A stretch of DNA of 64,000 bases, taken from NCBI RefSeq assembly GCF_022419185.1, contig NZ_JAJOZK010000006.1, forward strand, positions 1 through 64,000, in the 5' to 3' direction. This document shows positions 8,838 to 22,086 of this stretch, one piece after another; the stretch's first letter is position 1; each line of letters opens with the position of its first letter. The notes under the pieces were generated by a model. That model did not search any database. It saw only the letters and a program-made list of their open reading frames with translations, and was not told the origin of the DNA. This DNA is from Thermomonas flagellata. Lineage in GTDB: Bacteria > Pseudomonadota > Gammaproteobacteria > Xanthomonadales > Xanthomonadaceae. The translations under genes and the position numbers were made by a program.

Positions 8838-9515
8838 ATGCTGCCTGCCCTGCGCCCTGCCCTGTTGCTGTCCCTGCTCGCCGCCGCGCTGCCGGCCTGG
8901 GCGGTGCAGCCGTTCACCGCGGACTACCGCGCCAGCGTGCTGGGCGGCATCACCACCGATGCGCGCATGACCCTCGCGCCCGCCGGCGGCGACCGCTGGA
9001 ACTACGAACTGGTGGTCAACAGCCCGGTGGCCTCGGTGCGCCAGGCGACCGTGTTCGAGGAGCGCGACGGCCGCTGGCGGCCGCTGTCCGGGCAGGACAC
9101 GACCCAGGTGCTGATGAAGAAGTCGAGCAAGACCGCCACCTACGACTGGGCGCGCGGCGAGGCGCGCTGGGCCGGCGACGTCAAGCCCGACCGCATGGGC
9201 CCGGTCCGGCTGCAGGAGGGCGACCTCGACGCGATGCTGCTCAACCTCGCGATCGTGCGCGATGCCGCCGCCGGGCGCCCGCTCAGCTACCGCATGGTCG
9301 ACAACGGGGTCGCGCGCCAGCAGACCTACCAGGTGCTCGGCAAGGAGACCATCGTGGTGGCCGGCAAGCCGCGCGAGGCGACCAAGGTCAGCCGCAGCAG
9401 CGACAACAAGCAGGTGATCGCGTGGGTGGTGCCGGACCTGCCGGTGCCGGTGCGCATCCTGCAGAAGAAGGACGGCAAGGACGAGCTGGACCTGGTGCTG
9501 AAGTCGCTGCGCTGA
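8838..9515 (+). CDS. Exported DUF3108 protein
   Basis: A 225-residue protein beginning with a clear signal peptide (LRPALLLSLLAAALPAWA, cleavage near residue 20) followed by a beta-rich DUF3108-type domain (FTADYRASVLGGITTDARM). Members are periplasmic or outer-membrane-associated proteins of unknown role, often beside purN in this family. The ATG at 8838 was chosen because it begins directly at the signal peptide. Confidence 0.8.
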   Translation: MLPALRPALLLSLLAAALPAWAVQPFTADYRASVLGGITTDARMTLAPAGGDRWNYELVVNSPVASVRQATVFEERDGRWRPLSGQDTTQVLMKKSSKTATYDWARGEARWAGDVKPDRMGPVRLQEGDLDAMLLNLAIVRDAAAGRPLSYRMVDNGVARQQTYQVLGKETIVVAGKPREATKVSRSSDNKQVIAWVVPDLPVPVRILQKKDGKDELDLVLKSLR

Positions 9516-9530
9516 GGGCGTCGGTCGCCT

Positions 9531-9552
9531 GCGCCCGCGCGACGGCGGGCGC
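9531..9552. terminator. Bidirectional hairpin between DUF3108 gene and murA
   Basis: GCGCCCGC (9531-9538) and GCGGGCGC (9545-9552) form a perfect 8-bp stem with a 6-nt loop, exactly filling the gap between two convergent genes. No clear T-run follows on either strand. Confidence 0.45.
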
Positions 9553-9553
9553 G

Positions 9554-12649
<3,096 letters not shown>

Positions 12650-12653
<4 letters not shown>

Positions 12654-13207
12654 GCTGGCGCGGGACGCTGACCGCGGTGCTGCTGCTGGCCGCGGTCCTG
12701 TCCGGCTGGTCGGTGTGGCGGCAGATGCGCCCGCAGGCGAGCGCGGCCGCGGTCCTGCGCCCGGACTTCGTCCTCCACGACTTCGAACTGGTGGCGCTCG
12801 GCGACGACGGCCGCGAGTCGTTCACCCTGCGCGGGCCGGTGCTGCAGCAGGACGCCGGCAGCCGCGCGCTGACCCTCGCCACCCCGCTGTTCCTGGTGCC
12901 GGACGATGCCGGCGCGTACTGGCACGTGCGCGCCGAGCGCGGCCACGTCCCCGAACAGGGCCGCCAGCTGCAACTGCGCGGCCGGGTGGAGGCGATCAGC
13001 CCGGCCGAGGCGCCGCCGCCGACCCGGATCGAGACCGACCGCCTGGACCTGTTCCCGAAGGAACACCGGGCCACGAGCGACGCCGTCGTGACCCTCACCC
13101 GCCCCGGCCTTACAATGCAGGGCCGCGGCCTGCAGGCGGCGTTCGACCGCCGGCAGGTCACCCTCCTCTCCGACGTGCATGCCCGCTATGTCCCCACGCC
13201 CCGTTGA
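12650..13207 (+). CDS. lptC: LPS export protein LptC
   Basis: Bitopic inner-membrane protein of 185 residues: one N-terminal helix (TLTAVLLLAAVLSGWSVW) and a periplasmic beta-jellyroll that takes LPS from LptBFG to LptA. The GTG at 12650 overlaps the kdsC stop. Primary sequence conservation is weak, so the call depends partly on position between kdsC and lptA, which is standard. Confidence 0.9.
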
Positions 13208-13706
13208 GCGCGCGGCTGCCCTGCTGCTGGCCCTGGCCTGCGCCGCCGGCGCGGCGGCCAAGACCGGCGACCGCAACCAGCCGATGGACATCGAAGCCGC
13301 GCAGAGCGTGTGCGGGCTCGGCGCCAACGCCACCTGCACCCTGACCGGCAACGTCGTGATCACCCAGGGCAGCCTGCGCGTGAACGCGCCCAAGGCGATC
13401 CTGCAGCAGAGCGGCAACGACCCCAGCCGCGCCCAGCTCAGCGGCGGGGTCGCCCTGCGCCAGCAGCTCGACGACGGCACCGAGGTCAACGCCACCGCCG
13501 CCAACGTGGACTACGACTTCAAGACCGAGGTGGTGGTGTTCACCGGCAACGTGCAGCTGCGCCAGCAGCGCGGCACCCTCAGCGGCGAGCGGGTGGTCTA
13601 CAACATGAAGACCGGCCAGGTCGAGGGCGGCGGCCCCGGTAGCGGCCGGGTGCGGATGCAGATCCTGCCGCGCAGCGCGCAGGCCGCGCCGAAGGCGGGC
13701 GGCTGA
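13179..13706 (+). CDS. lptA: Periplasmic LPS bridge protein LptA
   Basis: A 175-residue exported OstA-fold protein. A signal peptide ([16 protein letters not shown]) is followed by [13 protein letters not shown] and the beta-jellyroll segments [12 protein letters not shown] and [16 protein letters not shown]. LptA oligomers carry LPS across the periplasm. It overlaps the 3' end of lptC by 29 nt from the ATG at 13179, or 20 nt if the ATG at 13188 is used; neither has a strong ribosome site. Confidence 0.92.
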   Translation: MPAMSPRPVERAAALLLALACAAGAAAKTGDRNQPMDIEAAQSVCGLGANATCTLTGNVVITQGSLRVNAPKAILQQSGNDPSRAQLSGGVALRQQLDDGTEVNATAANVDYDFKTEVVVFTGNVQLRQQRGTLSGERVVYNMKTGQVEGGGPGSGRVRMQILPRSAQAAPKAGG

Positions 13707-14425
13707 TGCTGGTCGCCGAGGGCCTGCGCAAGCGCTACCGCGCGCGCGAGGTGGTGCGCGACTTCGGGCTGACCCTGGACGCCGGCGAGGTGGTCGGCCT
13801 GCTCGGCCCGAACGGCGCCGGCAAGACCACCTGCTTCTACATGATCGTCGGCCTGGTGCCGGCGGACGCCGGGCGGATCGTGCTCGACGGCCGCGACATC
13901 ACCGACCAGCCCATGTACGCGCGCGCGCGCCTGGGGGTCGGCTACCTGCCGCAGGAGCCGTCGGTGTTCCGCAAGCTGTCGGTCGCGGACAACCTGCGGC
14001 TGGTGCTGGAGCTGCGCCGCGACCTCGACGATATCGGCCGCGAGCGCGAGCTCGAGGCGCTACTGGACGAACTGCAAGTGCGGCACGTGGCCGACCAGCT
14101 GGGCGCCAGCCTGTCCGGCGGCGAGCGGCGGCGGGTGGAGATCGCGCGCGCGCTGGCCGGCAAGCCGCGGCTGATGCTGCTGGACGAGCCGTTCGCCGGG
14201 GTCGACCCGATCTCGGTGAGCGAGATCCAGCGCATCGTCTGCCACCTCAAGAAGCGCGGAATCGGCGTGCTCATCACCGACCACAACGTGCGCGAGACGC
14301 TGGACATCTGCGACCGCGCCTACATCCTGGCCGAGGGCCGGGTACTGGCGCAGGGCGCGCCGGCGCAGCTGCTGGAGAACCCGGACGTGCGCCGGGTGTA
14401 CCTGGGCGACACCTTCCGCCTCTAA
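13706..14425 (+). CDS. lptB: LPS export ABC transporter ATPase LptB
   Basis: 239-residue ATPase powering LPS extraction with LptFG (not in the window). Walker [11 protein letters not shown]-loop [12 protein letters not shown], signature LSGGERRR, Walker [14 protein letters not shown] and switch [10 protein letters not shown] are all present. The start shares one base with the lptA stop. Confidence 0.96.
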   Translation: MLVAEGLRKRYRAREVVRDFGLTLDAGEVVGLLGPNGAGKTTCFYMIVGLVPADAGRIVLDGRDITDQPMYARARLGVGYLPQEPSVFRKLSVADNLRLVLELRRDLDDIGRERELEALLDELQVRHVADQLGASLSGGERRRVEIARALAGKPRLMLLDEPFAGVDPISVSEIQRIVCHLKKRGIGVLITDHNVRETLDICDRAYILAEGRVLAQGAPAQLLENPDVRRVYLGDTFRL

Positions 14426-14473
14426 GGCCGGCGGTCCTCCGGCCGTCACCGGTTGGCGCTATGCTGGCGCGGC

Positions 14474-15925
14474 ATGAAGCCGCGCCTGTCCCCCGCGCTG
14501 CAACAGCATCTGGTCCTGACCCCGCAGCTGCGGCAGGCCATCCGCCTGCTGCAGCTGTCCACCGCGGAGCTGGAAACCGAACTCGCCGCCGCGGTGGAGA
14601 GCAACCCGCTGCTGGACTGGATCGAACCCGGCAGCGGCGACGGCGCGCCCGACGGCGGCGCGGGCGCCGAGGCGGCGCCTGACACCGCGCCAGGCGGCGC
14701 GGACGCCGACGGTGCCGAGCCCGGCGCGCCCGAGACCGACCCATGGGACGCCGGCGCCGAACCGTGGCAGGAGCGCATCGGCCCGGCCAGTGCGGACGAG
14801 GACGACGCCTTCGATCCCGGCGAGCGCGCCGCCGAGGGCGAGACCCTGCGCGCGCACCTGCTGTGGCAGCTGCAGATGGGACACTTCGACCCGCGCGAGG
14901 CCGCGATCGGCGAGGCCCTGATCGACGCCATCGACGAGGACGGCTACCTGCGCGACGAACTCGCGGCGATCGCCGCCCTGCTCGCCCCGCAATGGCGGGT
15001 GGACGCGGCCGATGTGCGCCGGGTGCTGTACCGCATCCAGCAGTTCGACCCGGTCGGCGTCGGCGCGCGCGACCTCGGCGAATGCCTGCGCCTGCAGCTG
15101 CAGGCGCTGCCGGCCGACACCCCCGGGCGGGCGGTGGCGCTGGCCGTCACCGAAGGCGCGCTGGAGCGCCTGCCGCGGCTCGGGATCGAGGGTCTGGCGC
15201 GCAGCCTCGGCTGCAGCGCGGACGCCGCCGACGCCGCCCTGCAGCTGCTGCGCAGCCTGGACCCGCGCCCGGGCGCGCGCTACGCCAGCCTGCCGCCCGG
15301 CACCTACGTCAGCCCCGACTGCGTGGTCTGGCGCCAACATGGGCAGTGGCGGGTCGCACTGGCCGCCGACGCGCTGCCACGGGTCGGCATCCAGCGCGAC
15401 TACGCGCGCATGCTGCGGCACGCGCGCGCGGGCGACGCCGACTACCTGCGCCAGCACCTGCAGGAGGCGCGCTGGCTGATCAAGGGCCTGCAAGCGCGCG
15501 CCGACACCCTGCTGCGGGTGGTGCGCCACCTGGTGCGCGAACAGGCCGCGTTCCTCGAATTCGGGCCGCAGGCGCTGCGTCCGCTGACCCTGCGCCGGGT
15601 CGCCGAGGCGCTGCAGATGCACGAATCGACCGTGTCGCGGGCAATCGCGCGCAAGTACGTGCGTACGCCGCGTGGCACCCTGCCGCTGCGCGACTTCTTC
15701 GCCTCCGGAATCGACACCGGCGACGGCGGCAGCGCCTCTAGCACCGCGATCCAGGACATGATCCGCCGCCTGATCGCGGCCGAGGACCCGCGCAAGCCCT
15801 TGTCCGACGCGCGCCTGGCGGATACGTTGAAAGCCGAAGGCGTGCCGGTCGCCCGGCGCACCGTGGCCAAGTACCGCGAGGCCCTGCAGATCCCGGCCTC
15901 GCACGAACGCGTGCGCATCGGCTGA
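14474..15925 (+). CDS. rpoN: RNA polymerase sigma-54
   Basis: Sigma-54 of 483 residues. The N-terminal activator-interacting region reads LTPQLRQAIRLLQLS, an acidic linker follows at about 55-115, and the C-terminal RpoN box is RRTVAKYREALQIP. It directs promoters needing enhancer-binding activators (nitrogen, pili and flagella in relatives). The ATG at 14474 matches family starts. TATGCT at 14460-14465 ends only 8 nt before it, suggesting a leaderless transcript in addition to read-through from lptB. Confidence 0.95.
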   Translation: MKPRLSPALQQHLVLTPQLRQAIRLLQLSTAELETELAAAVESNPLLDWIEPGSGDGAPDGGAGAEAAPDTAPGGADADGAEPGAPETDPWDAGAEPWQERIGPASADEDDAFDPGERAAEGETLRAHLLWQLQMGHFDPREAAIGEALIDAIDEDGYLRDELAAIAALLAPQWRVDAADVRRVLYRIQQFDPVGVGARDLGECLRLQLQALPADTPGRAVALAVTEGALERLPRLGIEGLARSLGCSADAADAALQLLRSLDPRPGARYASLPPGTYVSPDCVVWRQHGQWRVALAADALPRVGIQRDYARMLRHARAGDADYLRQHLQEARWLIKGLQARADTLLRVVRHLVREQAAFLEFGPQALRPLTLRRVAEALQMHESTVSRAIARKYVRTPRGTLPLRDFFASGIDTGDGGSASSTAIQDMIRRLIAAEDPRKPLSDARLADTLKAEGVPVARRTVAKYREALQIPASHERVRIG

Positions 15926-15983
15926 CGCTGCGCCGCACCGCCGCCCGCGGCCGCGGGCGGTGCCCCACGAGAAGGAGAAACCG

Positions 15984-16307
15984 ATGCAGATCGAGACCCA
16001 CGGCCACCAGATCGAAGTCACCCCGGCCCTGCGCGACTACGTGGACACCCGCTTCACCCGGCTCGGCCGCCACTTCGAGCATCCCTGCCAGATCCGCGTG
16101 CAGCTCGGGATCGAGAAGCCCGACCACAAGGCGGAGGCGACCGTGAACCTGCCCGGCCGCACCCTGCACGCGGATGCCAGCGCGGTGGACATGTACGCCG
16201 CGATCGACCTGTTGGCCGACAAGCTCGACCGCCTGCTGATGAAGCAGAAGGAGAAGATGGTGGACCACCACCGCGGCGAGGGCCTGCCGCGCGACCTCGC
16301 CGGCTGA
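15984..16307 (+). CDS. hpf: Ribosome hibernation promoting factor
   Basis: 107-residue HPF/YhbH protein ([19 protein letters not shown]) that dimerises or inactivates ribosomes in stationary phase. The GAAGGAG ribosome site 8-14 nt upstream supports the ATG at 15984 over an in-frame upstream candidate. It follows rpoN, as in most gammaproteobacteria. The short form lacks the long-HPF C-terminal domain. Confidence 0.94.
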   Translation: MQIETHGHQIEVTPALRDYVDTRFTRLGRHFEHPCQIRVQLGIEKPDHKAEATVNLPGRTLHADASAVDMYAAIDLLADKLDRLLMKQKEKMVDHHRGEGLPRDLAG

Positions 16308-16320
16308 GCCCGGCCCGCGC

Positions 16321-17280
16321 GTGCCGATGGTCGCGGCCCGCATCACCGCCGCCGAACTGTTCGAGCAGCAGCAGGAGTTGCTCGGCCTGCGCTGGGTCGC
16401 CGGCCAGCGCGACGCCGGGCGGCGCGTGCTGGAGGCGGTGCACACGGTGGCCCGCCGGCCGTCGCTGGCGGGTTACCTCAACATCATCTACCCCAACAAG
16501 GTGCAGATCCTCGGCACCGAGGAGCTGGCCTGGCTGGACGGGCTGGACGCGCGCCAGCGCTGGGAGACCATCCAGAAGATCATCGACTTCCGCCCGCTGG
16601 CGCTGGTCATCAGCAAGAACCAGGCCTGCCCGGACGACCTGCGCGCCGCCGCCGAGGAATCCGACACCCCGCTGTGGGTGTCGCCGCGGCGCGGGCACGA
16701 GCTGCTCAACCACCTGCAGTACCGGCTGGCGCGCACGCTCGCCCCGCGCATCACCCTGCACGGCGTGTTCATGGAGATCTACTCGATGGGCGTGCTGATC
16801 ACCGGCGAGTCCGGCTCCGGCAAGAGCGAGCTGGCGCTGGAGCTGGTGACGCGCGGCCACCGCCTGGTCGCCGACGATGCCCCCGAGTTCACCCAGATCG
16901 CCCCGGACGTGCTCGACGGCACCTGCCCGGAGCTGCTGCAGGACATGCTCGAGCTGCGCGGGCTGGGCGTGCTCAACATCCGGCAGATGTTCGGCGACAC
17001 CGCGGTCAAGCGGAACAAGTACCTGCGCCTGATCGTGCACCTCAGCCGCACCGCGCCCGACAGCCAGGCCGACGCCATGGTGCGGCTGACCGGCGACCTC
17101 GGCACCCGCCGCGTGCTCGACCTCGACGTGCCGATGGTGACCCTGCCGGTGATGGCCGGGCGCAACCTGGCGGTGCTCACCGAGGCCGCCACCCGCATGC
17201 ACATCCTGCGCAGCAAGGGCGTGGACCCGGCGGCCGCGTTCATGGCCCGCCACAGCCACTTCCTGGAGCGCGCGCAGTGA
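16321..17280 (+). CDS. hprK: HPr kinase/phosphorylase
   Basis: Bifunctional enzyme that phosphorylates and dephosphorylates the regulatory serine of HPr. 319 residues: an N-terminal domain, Walker [15 protein letters not shown], and the signature region [14 protein letters not shown]. The first codon is GTG at 16321; the ATG at 16327 is an alternative. Overlaps rapZ in a GTGA. HPr encoded downstream keeps the target serine. Confidence 0.95.
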   Translation: MPMVAARITAAELFEQQQELLGLRWVAGQRDAGRRVLEAVHTVARRPSLAGYLNIIYPNKVQILGTEELAWLDGLDARQRWETIQKIIDFRPLALVISKNQACPDDLRAAAEESDTPLWVSPRRGHELLNHLQYRLARTLAPRITLHGVFMEIYSMGVLITGESGSGKSELALELVTRGHRLVADDAPEFTQIAPDVLDGTCPELLQDMLELRGLGVLNIRQMFGDTAVKRNKYLRLIVHLSRTAPDSQADAMVRLTGDLGTRRVLDLDVPMVTLPVMAGRNLAVLTEAATRMHILRSKGVDPAAAFMARHSHFLERAQ

Positions 17281-18143
17281 ACGCCGCCGCGCCGGCGCTG
17301 GTGGTGGTCAGCGGCATGTCCGGCTCCGGCAAGTCGGTCGCGCTCAACACCCTCGAGGACCTCGGCTACTACTGCGTGGACAACCTGCCGGCGGTGCTGC
17401 TGCCGGAGTTCGTGCGCCACGTGCTGGCCGGCGCCGAAGCGCCGGGCAAGGTCGCGGTCGGGATCGACGTGCGCAGCCTGGGCGACCTCTCGGACGTGCC
17501 CGCAGTGCTGTCCCAGGTCGGCGCGCTCGGGGTCGATCCGCGCCTGGTGTTCCTCGACACCCGCAGCGACGTGCTGCTGCGCCGCTACGCCGACACCCGC
17601 CGCCGGCATCCGCTCAGCCACCTCGGGCTGGTGCTGGCCGATGCGATCGCGCTGGAGCGCCAGGCCCTACGCCCGCTGCGCCAGATCGCGGACGTGGTGC
17701 TGGACACCAGCGACCTCAACGTGCACCAGCTGCGGCGGCAGGTGCTGACCGAGTTCGGGCTGGCCGGCGCCGGGCTCTCGCTGCTGTTCGAGTCGTTCGC
17801 CTACCGCCGCGGCGTGCCGCCGGAAGCGGACTTCGTGTTCGACGCGCGGGTGCTGCCCAACCCGCACTGGGACGCGCGCCTGCGCCCGCTGTCCGGGCGC
17901 GATGCGCAGGTGCGCGAGTTCCTCGACGCACAGCCGGAGGTCGCCGCCTACGCGACCCAGGTGCAGGGCTTGCTCGACGCCTGGCTGCCGCGCCTGGGCG
18001 CGGACACCCGCAGCTACGTCACCGTTGCGTTCGGCTGCACCGGCGGCCGCCACCGCTCGGTGTACCTGGCCGAGCGCCTGGCCGCCTACTTCCGCGCGCA
18101 CGGCTGGCCCGAGGTCGCGGTGCACCACCGCGAGCTGGACTGA
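17277..18143 (+). CDS. rapZ: RNase adapter RapZ
   Basis: 288-residue nucleotide-binding adapter. In E. coli it binds GlcN6P and steers RNase E to the sRNA GlmZ, controlling GlmS. Walker [14 protein letters not shown], the family motif [10 protein letters not shown] and the C-terminal [15 protein letters not shown] are intact. Translation is coupled to hprK. No GlmZ-like RNA is visible in this window. Confidence 0.95.
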   Translation: MNAAAPALVVVSGMSGSGKSVALNTLEDLGYYCVDNLPAVLLPEFVRHVLAGAEAPGKVAVGIDVRSLGDLSDVPAVLSQVGALGVDPRLVFLDTRSDVLLRRYADTRRRHPLSHLGLVLADAIALERQALRPLRQIADVVLDTSDLNVHQLRRQVLTEFGLAGAGLSLLFESFAYRRGVPPEADFVFDARVLPNPHWDARLRPLSGRDAQVREFLDAQPEVAAYATQVQGLLDAWLPRLGADTRSYVTVAFGCTGGRHRSVYLAERLAAYFRAHGWPEVAVHHRELD

Positions 18144-18191
18144 CCCGCACGCCGCTACCGCGCGGTCATCCGCCTCTGCTACCTTGCCGGC

Positions 18192-18584
18192 ATGGCCGTC
18201 GGCGTCCTGCTCGTCACCCACGAAGGCATCGGTACCGCGATGATCGCGGTCGCCAGCCGCCTGCTGCGCAAGCTGCCGCTGCAGGCGGTGGTGTTCGAGG
18301 TGCCGTTCGACGCCGATCCCGCCACCCTGCTGCCGCAGGCCAGCGCCGCGCTGCGCCGCGCCGACGCCGGCGACGGGGTGCTGGTGCTGACCGACCTGTA
18401 CGGCGCCAGCCCCGCCAACCTGGCGCAGCAGCTGGCCCACCTCGGCACGCCGGTGCGGCGGGTCTCGGCACTCAGCCTACCCATGCTGCTGCGGGTGATG
18501 AACTACGCCGAGCAGGGCCTGGACGACCTGCCAGCGGTCGCCGCCGCCGGCACCCGCAACGGCGCCATCGTCGATGACGCCTGA
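18192..18584 (+). CDS. PTS EIIA component, mannose family
   Basis: 130-residue EIIA-Man-type phosphocarrier. VTHEGIG carries the phospho-accepting histidine at residue 10, and LTDLYGASPANL matches the family. No EIIB, EIIC or EIID follows, so it probably acts as a regulatory end-point of phosphate flow, not in sugar uptake. TACCTT at 18180-18185 ends 6 nt before the ATG, predicting a leaderless mRNA. Confidence 0.9.
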   Translation: MAVGVLLVTHEGIGTAMIAVASRLLRKLPLQAVVFEVPFDADPATLLPQASAALRRADAGDGVLVLTDLYGASPANLAQQLAHLGTPVRRVSALSLPMLLRVMNYAEQGLDDLPAVAAAGTRNGAIVDDA

Positions 18585-18608
18585 CTCGCCATCCCGGAGG
18601 AGACCGCG

Positions 18609-18878
18609 TTGATCCGCCGCGAACTGCCCGTCGTCAACCGCCTCGGCTTGCACGCACGCGCCACCGCCAAGCTGGTGCAGCTGCTGGCCGGCTACCGCTG
18701 TCAGGCCACCCTGGAGGCGCGCGGGCGCGAGGTCAACGCCAAGAGCATCATGGGCGTGATGCTGCTGGCCGCCGGGCCCGGCAGCACGGTGGTGCTGCGA
18801 GTCGAGGGCGAGGACGCCGAGGCCGCCGCCGACGCGGTCGAGGCGCTGTTCGCACGCAAGTTCGACGAGGAGTCCTGA
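18609..18878 (+). CDS. ptsH: Phosphocarrier protein HPr
   Basis: 89-residue HPr. NRLGLHARATAKLV holds the EI-phosphorylated histidine at residue 15 or 16, and AKSIMGVM holds the regulatory serine targeted by HprK. The start is TTG at 18609, backed by GGAGGAGA about 6 nt upstream. No closer alternative gives a complete N-terminus. It overlaps ptsI by one base. Confidence 0.94.
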   Translation: MIRRELPVVNRLGLHARATAKLVQLLAGYRCQATLEARGREVNAKSIMGVMLLAAGPGSTVVLRVEGEDAEAAADAVEALFARKFDEES

Positions 18879-20605
18879 TGCGCCAGGACCTGTCCGGTAC
18901 CGGCGCCGCCCGCGGCAGCGCGCTCGGCCGCGCACGGGTGCGGCTGCCGCACGCGCTGGAGGTCGAGGAGCGCCAGATCGCGGCCGGCGAGGTCGAGGCC
19001 GAGGTCGCCCGCTTCCATGCGGCGGTCGCCGCGGTGCGCACGGAGATGCACCAGCTGCGCGAGCGCCTGCACGGCGCGCTGGCGCACGAGGTCGGCGAGT
19101 TCCTGGACCTGCATGCGCTGCTGCTGGACGACCCGGACCTGCTGCGCGGGATCGACGACCTGATCCGCACCGGGCGCTACAGCGCCGACTACGCCCTGCG
19201 CCTGCAGCGCGACCGCCTGGCCGGGGTGTTCGCCGGGATGGACGATGCCTACCTGCGCAGCAGGATCGACGACATCGACCAGGTGATCGGACGCCTGCAC
19301 GCCGCCCTGCACCAGCGCAGCGCCGACCTGCAGGGAATCGCCGGCGAGATCCTGGTGACCGACGCGGTGGCGCCGGCGGAGCTGGCGCAGCTGCATGCGC
19401 AGGGCGTGCTCGGGGTGGTCACCGCCGGCGGCAGCGCGCTGTCGCACAGCGCCATCCTCGCGCGCAGCCTGCACCTGCCGCTGGTGGTCGGCGCGCCGCA
19501 GGCGCTGCAGCGGATCAACGACGGCGACGTGCTGGTGATCGACGGCGGCAGCGGCCTGGTGGTGGTCGAGCCGGACGCCGACGACCTGCGCGCGCACCGC
19601 GCGCGGGTGAACGAGGCCAAGCGCGAGCGACGCCAGCTCAACCGCCTGCGGCGCGAACCCAGCCGCACCCTGGACGGCTTCGACGTGCGCCTGTGGGCGA
19701 ACGCGGAATCGCGCCAGGACGTGGCCGAGGCGCACGCGCTGGGCGCGGCCGGGGTCGGCCTGTACCGCACCGAATTCCTGTTCATGCACAGCCGCGAACT
19801 GCCGGACGAGGACACCCAGTTCCGCGCCTACCGCGACCTGGTGCTGGGCATGACCGGGCGCACCGTCACCGTGCGCACCCTCGACCTCGGCGCCGACAAG
19901 GCCGACCAGACCGGGCTGGCCCTGCGCGACGAGCCCAATCCCGCGCTCGGCCTGCGCGGCGTGCGGCTGTCGCTGGCGCGCGCCGGCCTGCTGCACACCC
20001 AACTGCGCGCGATCGTGCGCGCCTCCGGCTACGGGCCGGTGCGGGTGCTGGTGCCGATGGTCAGCGGCGTGGAGGAGATGCGCGCAGTGCGCGCCGCCCT
20101 GGCCCAGGTGCAGCAGGAACTGCGCGCCGAGGGCCACGCGATCGCCGAGCAGGTGCCATTGGGCGCGATGATCGAGGTGCCGGCCGCCGCGCTGGCGCTG
20201 CCGGCGTTCATCGGCCTGTGCGACTTCCTCTCGATTGGCACCAACGACCTGGTGCAGTACGTGCTGGCCGCCGACCGCACCAACGAGGCCCTGGGCGAGC
20301 TGTACAGCCCGCTGCACCCGGCGGTGCTGCGCCTGCTGCGCGAGGTGGTGCGGCTGGCCGCGCGCCACGCCAAGCCGGTCGCGGTCTGCGGCGAGATCGG
20401 CGGCGACCCGCTGTTCACCCCGCTGCTGCTGGCGCTCGGCCTGACCGAACTGAGCCTGCATCCGGCCACCCTGCTGGAGGTGCGGCGCGCGATCCGCGGC
20501 TGCGACCGCGGCCGCCTGCTGGCAGCGGCACCGGCGCTGCTGCGCGCGCGCGAGCGGCGCGCGATCGAACGCTGGCTGGCACGCCACGCACCCGCCGCGG
20601 CCTGA
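18878..20605 (+). CDS. ptsI: PTS enzyme I
   Basis: 575-residue phosphoenolpyruvate-protein phosphotransferase without a GAF domain, so it is classical EI, not EI-Ntr. The swivelling domain carries the phosphohistidine in GGSALSHSAILARS, and the PEP-binding barrel includes RTEFLFM and VCGEIGGDP with the catalytic cysteine. It passes phosphate to HPr and on to the EIIA upstream. Confidence 0.95.
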   Translation: MRQDLSGTGAARGSALGRARVRLPHALEVEERQIAAGEVEAEVARFHAAVAAVRTEMHQLRERLHGALAHEVGEFLDLHALLLDDPDLLRGIDDLIRTGRYSADYALRLQRDRLAGVFAGMDDAYLRSRIDDIDQVIGRLHAALHQRSADLQGIAGEILVTDAVAPAELAQLHAQGVLGVVTAGGSALSHSAILARSLHLPLVVGAPQALQRINDGDVLVIDGGSGLVVVEPDADDLRAHRARVNEAKRERRQLNRLRREPSRTLDGFDVRLWANAESRQDVAEAHALGAAGVGLYRTEFLFMHSRELPDEDTQFRAYRDLVLGMTGRTVTVRTLDLGADKADQTGLALRDEPNPALGLRGVRLSLARAGLLHTQLRAIVRASGYGPVRVLVPMVSGVEEMRAVRAALAQVQQELRAEGHAIAEQVPLGAMIEVPAAALALPAFIGLCDFLSIGTNDLVQYVLAADRTNEALGELYSPLHPAVLRLLREVVRLAARHAKPVAVCGEIGGDPLFTPLLLALGLTELSLHPATLLEVRRAIRGCDRGRLLAAAPALLRARERRAIERWLARHAPAAA

Positions 20606-20734
20606 TCCGCCGCCCCCGGGGTGAACGCGCCATCACGGCCGCGTCGCCGCGCTCCGGTATCATCCGCGCTTCCCGACCGCCTGCCTGCCGCGGACGCCTG
20701 CACCGCCGCGCGGCCTGCACCCGCGCCCCCGCCC

Positions 20735-22045
20735 ATGCTGCTCGCTCTGGCCATTTTCATCCTCACCCTGATATTCGTGATCTGGCAGCCACGCGGCCTG
20801 GGCATCGGCTACAGCGCGCTGGGCGGGGCGGCGCTGGCGCTGATCGCCGGGGTCATCCACTGGGGCGACATCCCGGTGGTCTGGGATATCGTGTGGGATG
20901 CCACCTTCACCTTCGTCGCGCTGATCATCATTTCGCTGATCCTCGACGACGCCGGGGTGTTCCGCTGGGCCGCGCTGCACGTGGCGCGCTGGGGCGGTGG
21001 CCACGGGCGGCGGCTGTTCCCGCTGGTGGTCGTGCTCGGCGCGGTGATCTCGGCGTTCTTCGCCAACGACGGCGCCGCCCTCATCCTCACCCCGATCGTG
21101 CTGGCGATGCTGCTGGCGCTGGGCTTCTCGCCCGCCGCTGCCTTGGCCTTCACCATGGCCTGCGGCTTCGTCGCCGACACCACCTCGTTGCCGCTGGTGA
21201 TCTCCAACCTGGTCAACATCGTCACCGCGGGCTACTTCGGCATTCCGTTCGACCGCTATGCGGCGGTGATGGTGCCGGTCAACCTCGCCGCGCTGGCCGC
21301 GACGCTGGTGGTGCTGATGGGGTTCTACCGCCGCGAGATCCCGGCGCGCTACGACCTGGCCAAGCTCGACGCCCCGGCCAGCGCGATCAAGGATCCGCTG
21401 GTGTTCCGCTGGACCTGGCCGGTGATGGCGGTGCTGCTCATCGCCTACTTCGTCACCTCCGCCTATCACGTGCCGGTGGCCGCGGTGACCGGCGCCGCGG
21501 CGTTGCTGCTGATGGTCCTCGCCGGGCGCTGGTGGCGGCGCGGCGCGGGCGCGGTGATCGACCTCCGGCATGTGATCCGCGACGCGCCCTGGCAGATCGT
21601 GCTGTTTTCGCTCGGCATGTACCTGGTGGTCTACGGCCTGCGCAACCAGGGGCTGACTGCGTATCTGGCGCAGGCGCTGCAAGCGCTCAATCCCTACGGC
21701 GTGACCGTGGCCGCGGTGGGCACCGGCTTCATCAGCGCCATCCTGTCCTCGATCATGAACAACCTGCCGATGACCCTGATCGGCGCTTTGGGCATCCACC
21801 ATGCGCAGGGGCTGGACCCGGCGGTGCGCGAAGCGATGATCTACGCCCACGTGATCGGTTGCGACCTCGGGCCGAAGTTCACCCCGATCGGCTCGCTCGC
21901 CACCCTGTTGTGGCTACACGTGCTCGACCGCAAGGGCGTGCACATCGGCTGGGGCTACTACCTGCGCGTCGGCCTGGTGCTGACCACCCCGGTGCTGCTC
22001 ATCACCCTGCTGGCGCTGGCGTGGCGGCTGAGCTGGGGAGTGTGA
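20735..22045 (+). CDS. arsB: Arsenite efflux pump ArsB
   Basis: 436-residue inner-membrane arsenite/antimonite antiporter. It tracks E. coli ArsB along its length: [16 protein letters not shown] near the N-terminus, [29 protein letters not shown] and the end motif [20 protein letters not shown]. Around 11-12 helices are visible. No ArsR, ArsC or ArsA is encoded nearby, which is unusual. TATCAT at 20658-20663 may be its -10 box. Confidence 0.95.
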   Translation: MLLALAIFILTLIFVIWQPRGLGIGYSALGGAALALIAGVIHWGDIPVVWDIVWDATFTFVALIIISLILDDAGVFRWAALHVARWGGGHGRRLFPLVVVLGAVISAFFANDGAALILTPIVLAMLLALGFSPAAALAFTMACGFVADTTSLPLVISNLVNIVTAGYFGIPFDRYAAVMVPVNLAALAATLVVLMGFYRREIPARYDLAKLDAPASAIKDPLVFRWTWPVMAVLLIAYFVTSAYHVPVAAVTGAAALLLMVLAGRWWRRGAGAVIDLRHVIRDAPWQIVLFSLGMYLVVYGLRNQGLTAYLAQALQALNPYGVTVAAVGTGFISAILSSIMNNLPMTLIGALGIHHAQGLDPAVREAMIYAHVIGCDLGPKFTPIGSLATLLWLHVLDRKGVHIGWGYYLRVGLVLTTPVLLITLLALAWRLSWGV

Positions 22046-22086
22046 AGACTGGCGACCGGGCTCGCCTCGCCTAGACTCCGCCTGCC

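Noticed and set aside
13100-13120. TACAAT inside lptC as a promoter for lptA
   Set aside because: It lies within coding sequence, about 65 bp before lptA, with no -35 box; chance is likely in a tightly overlapping operon.
16674-17276. Frame upstream of rapZ giving a much longer protein
   Set aside because: It overlaps hprK in another frame. The GTG at 17277 gives the normal RapZ length and start.
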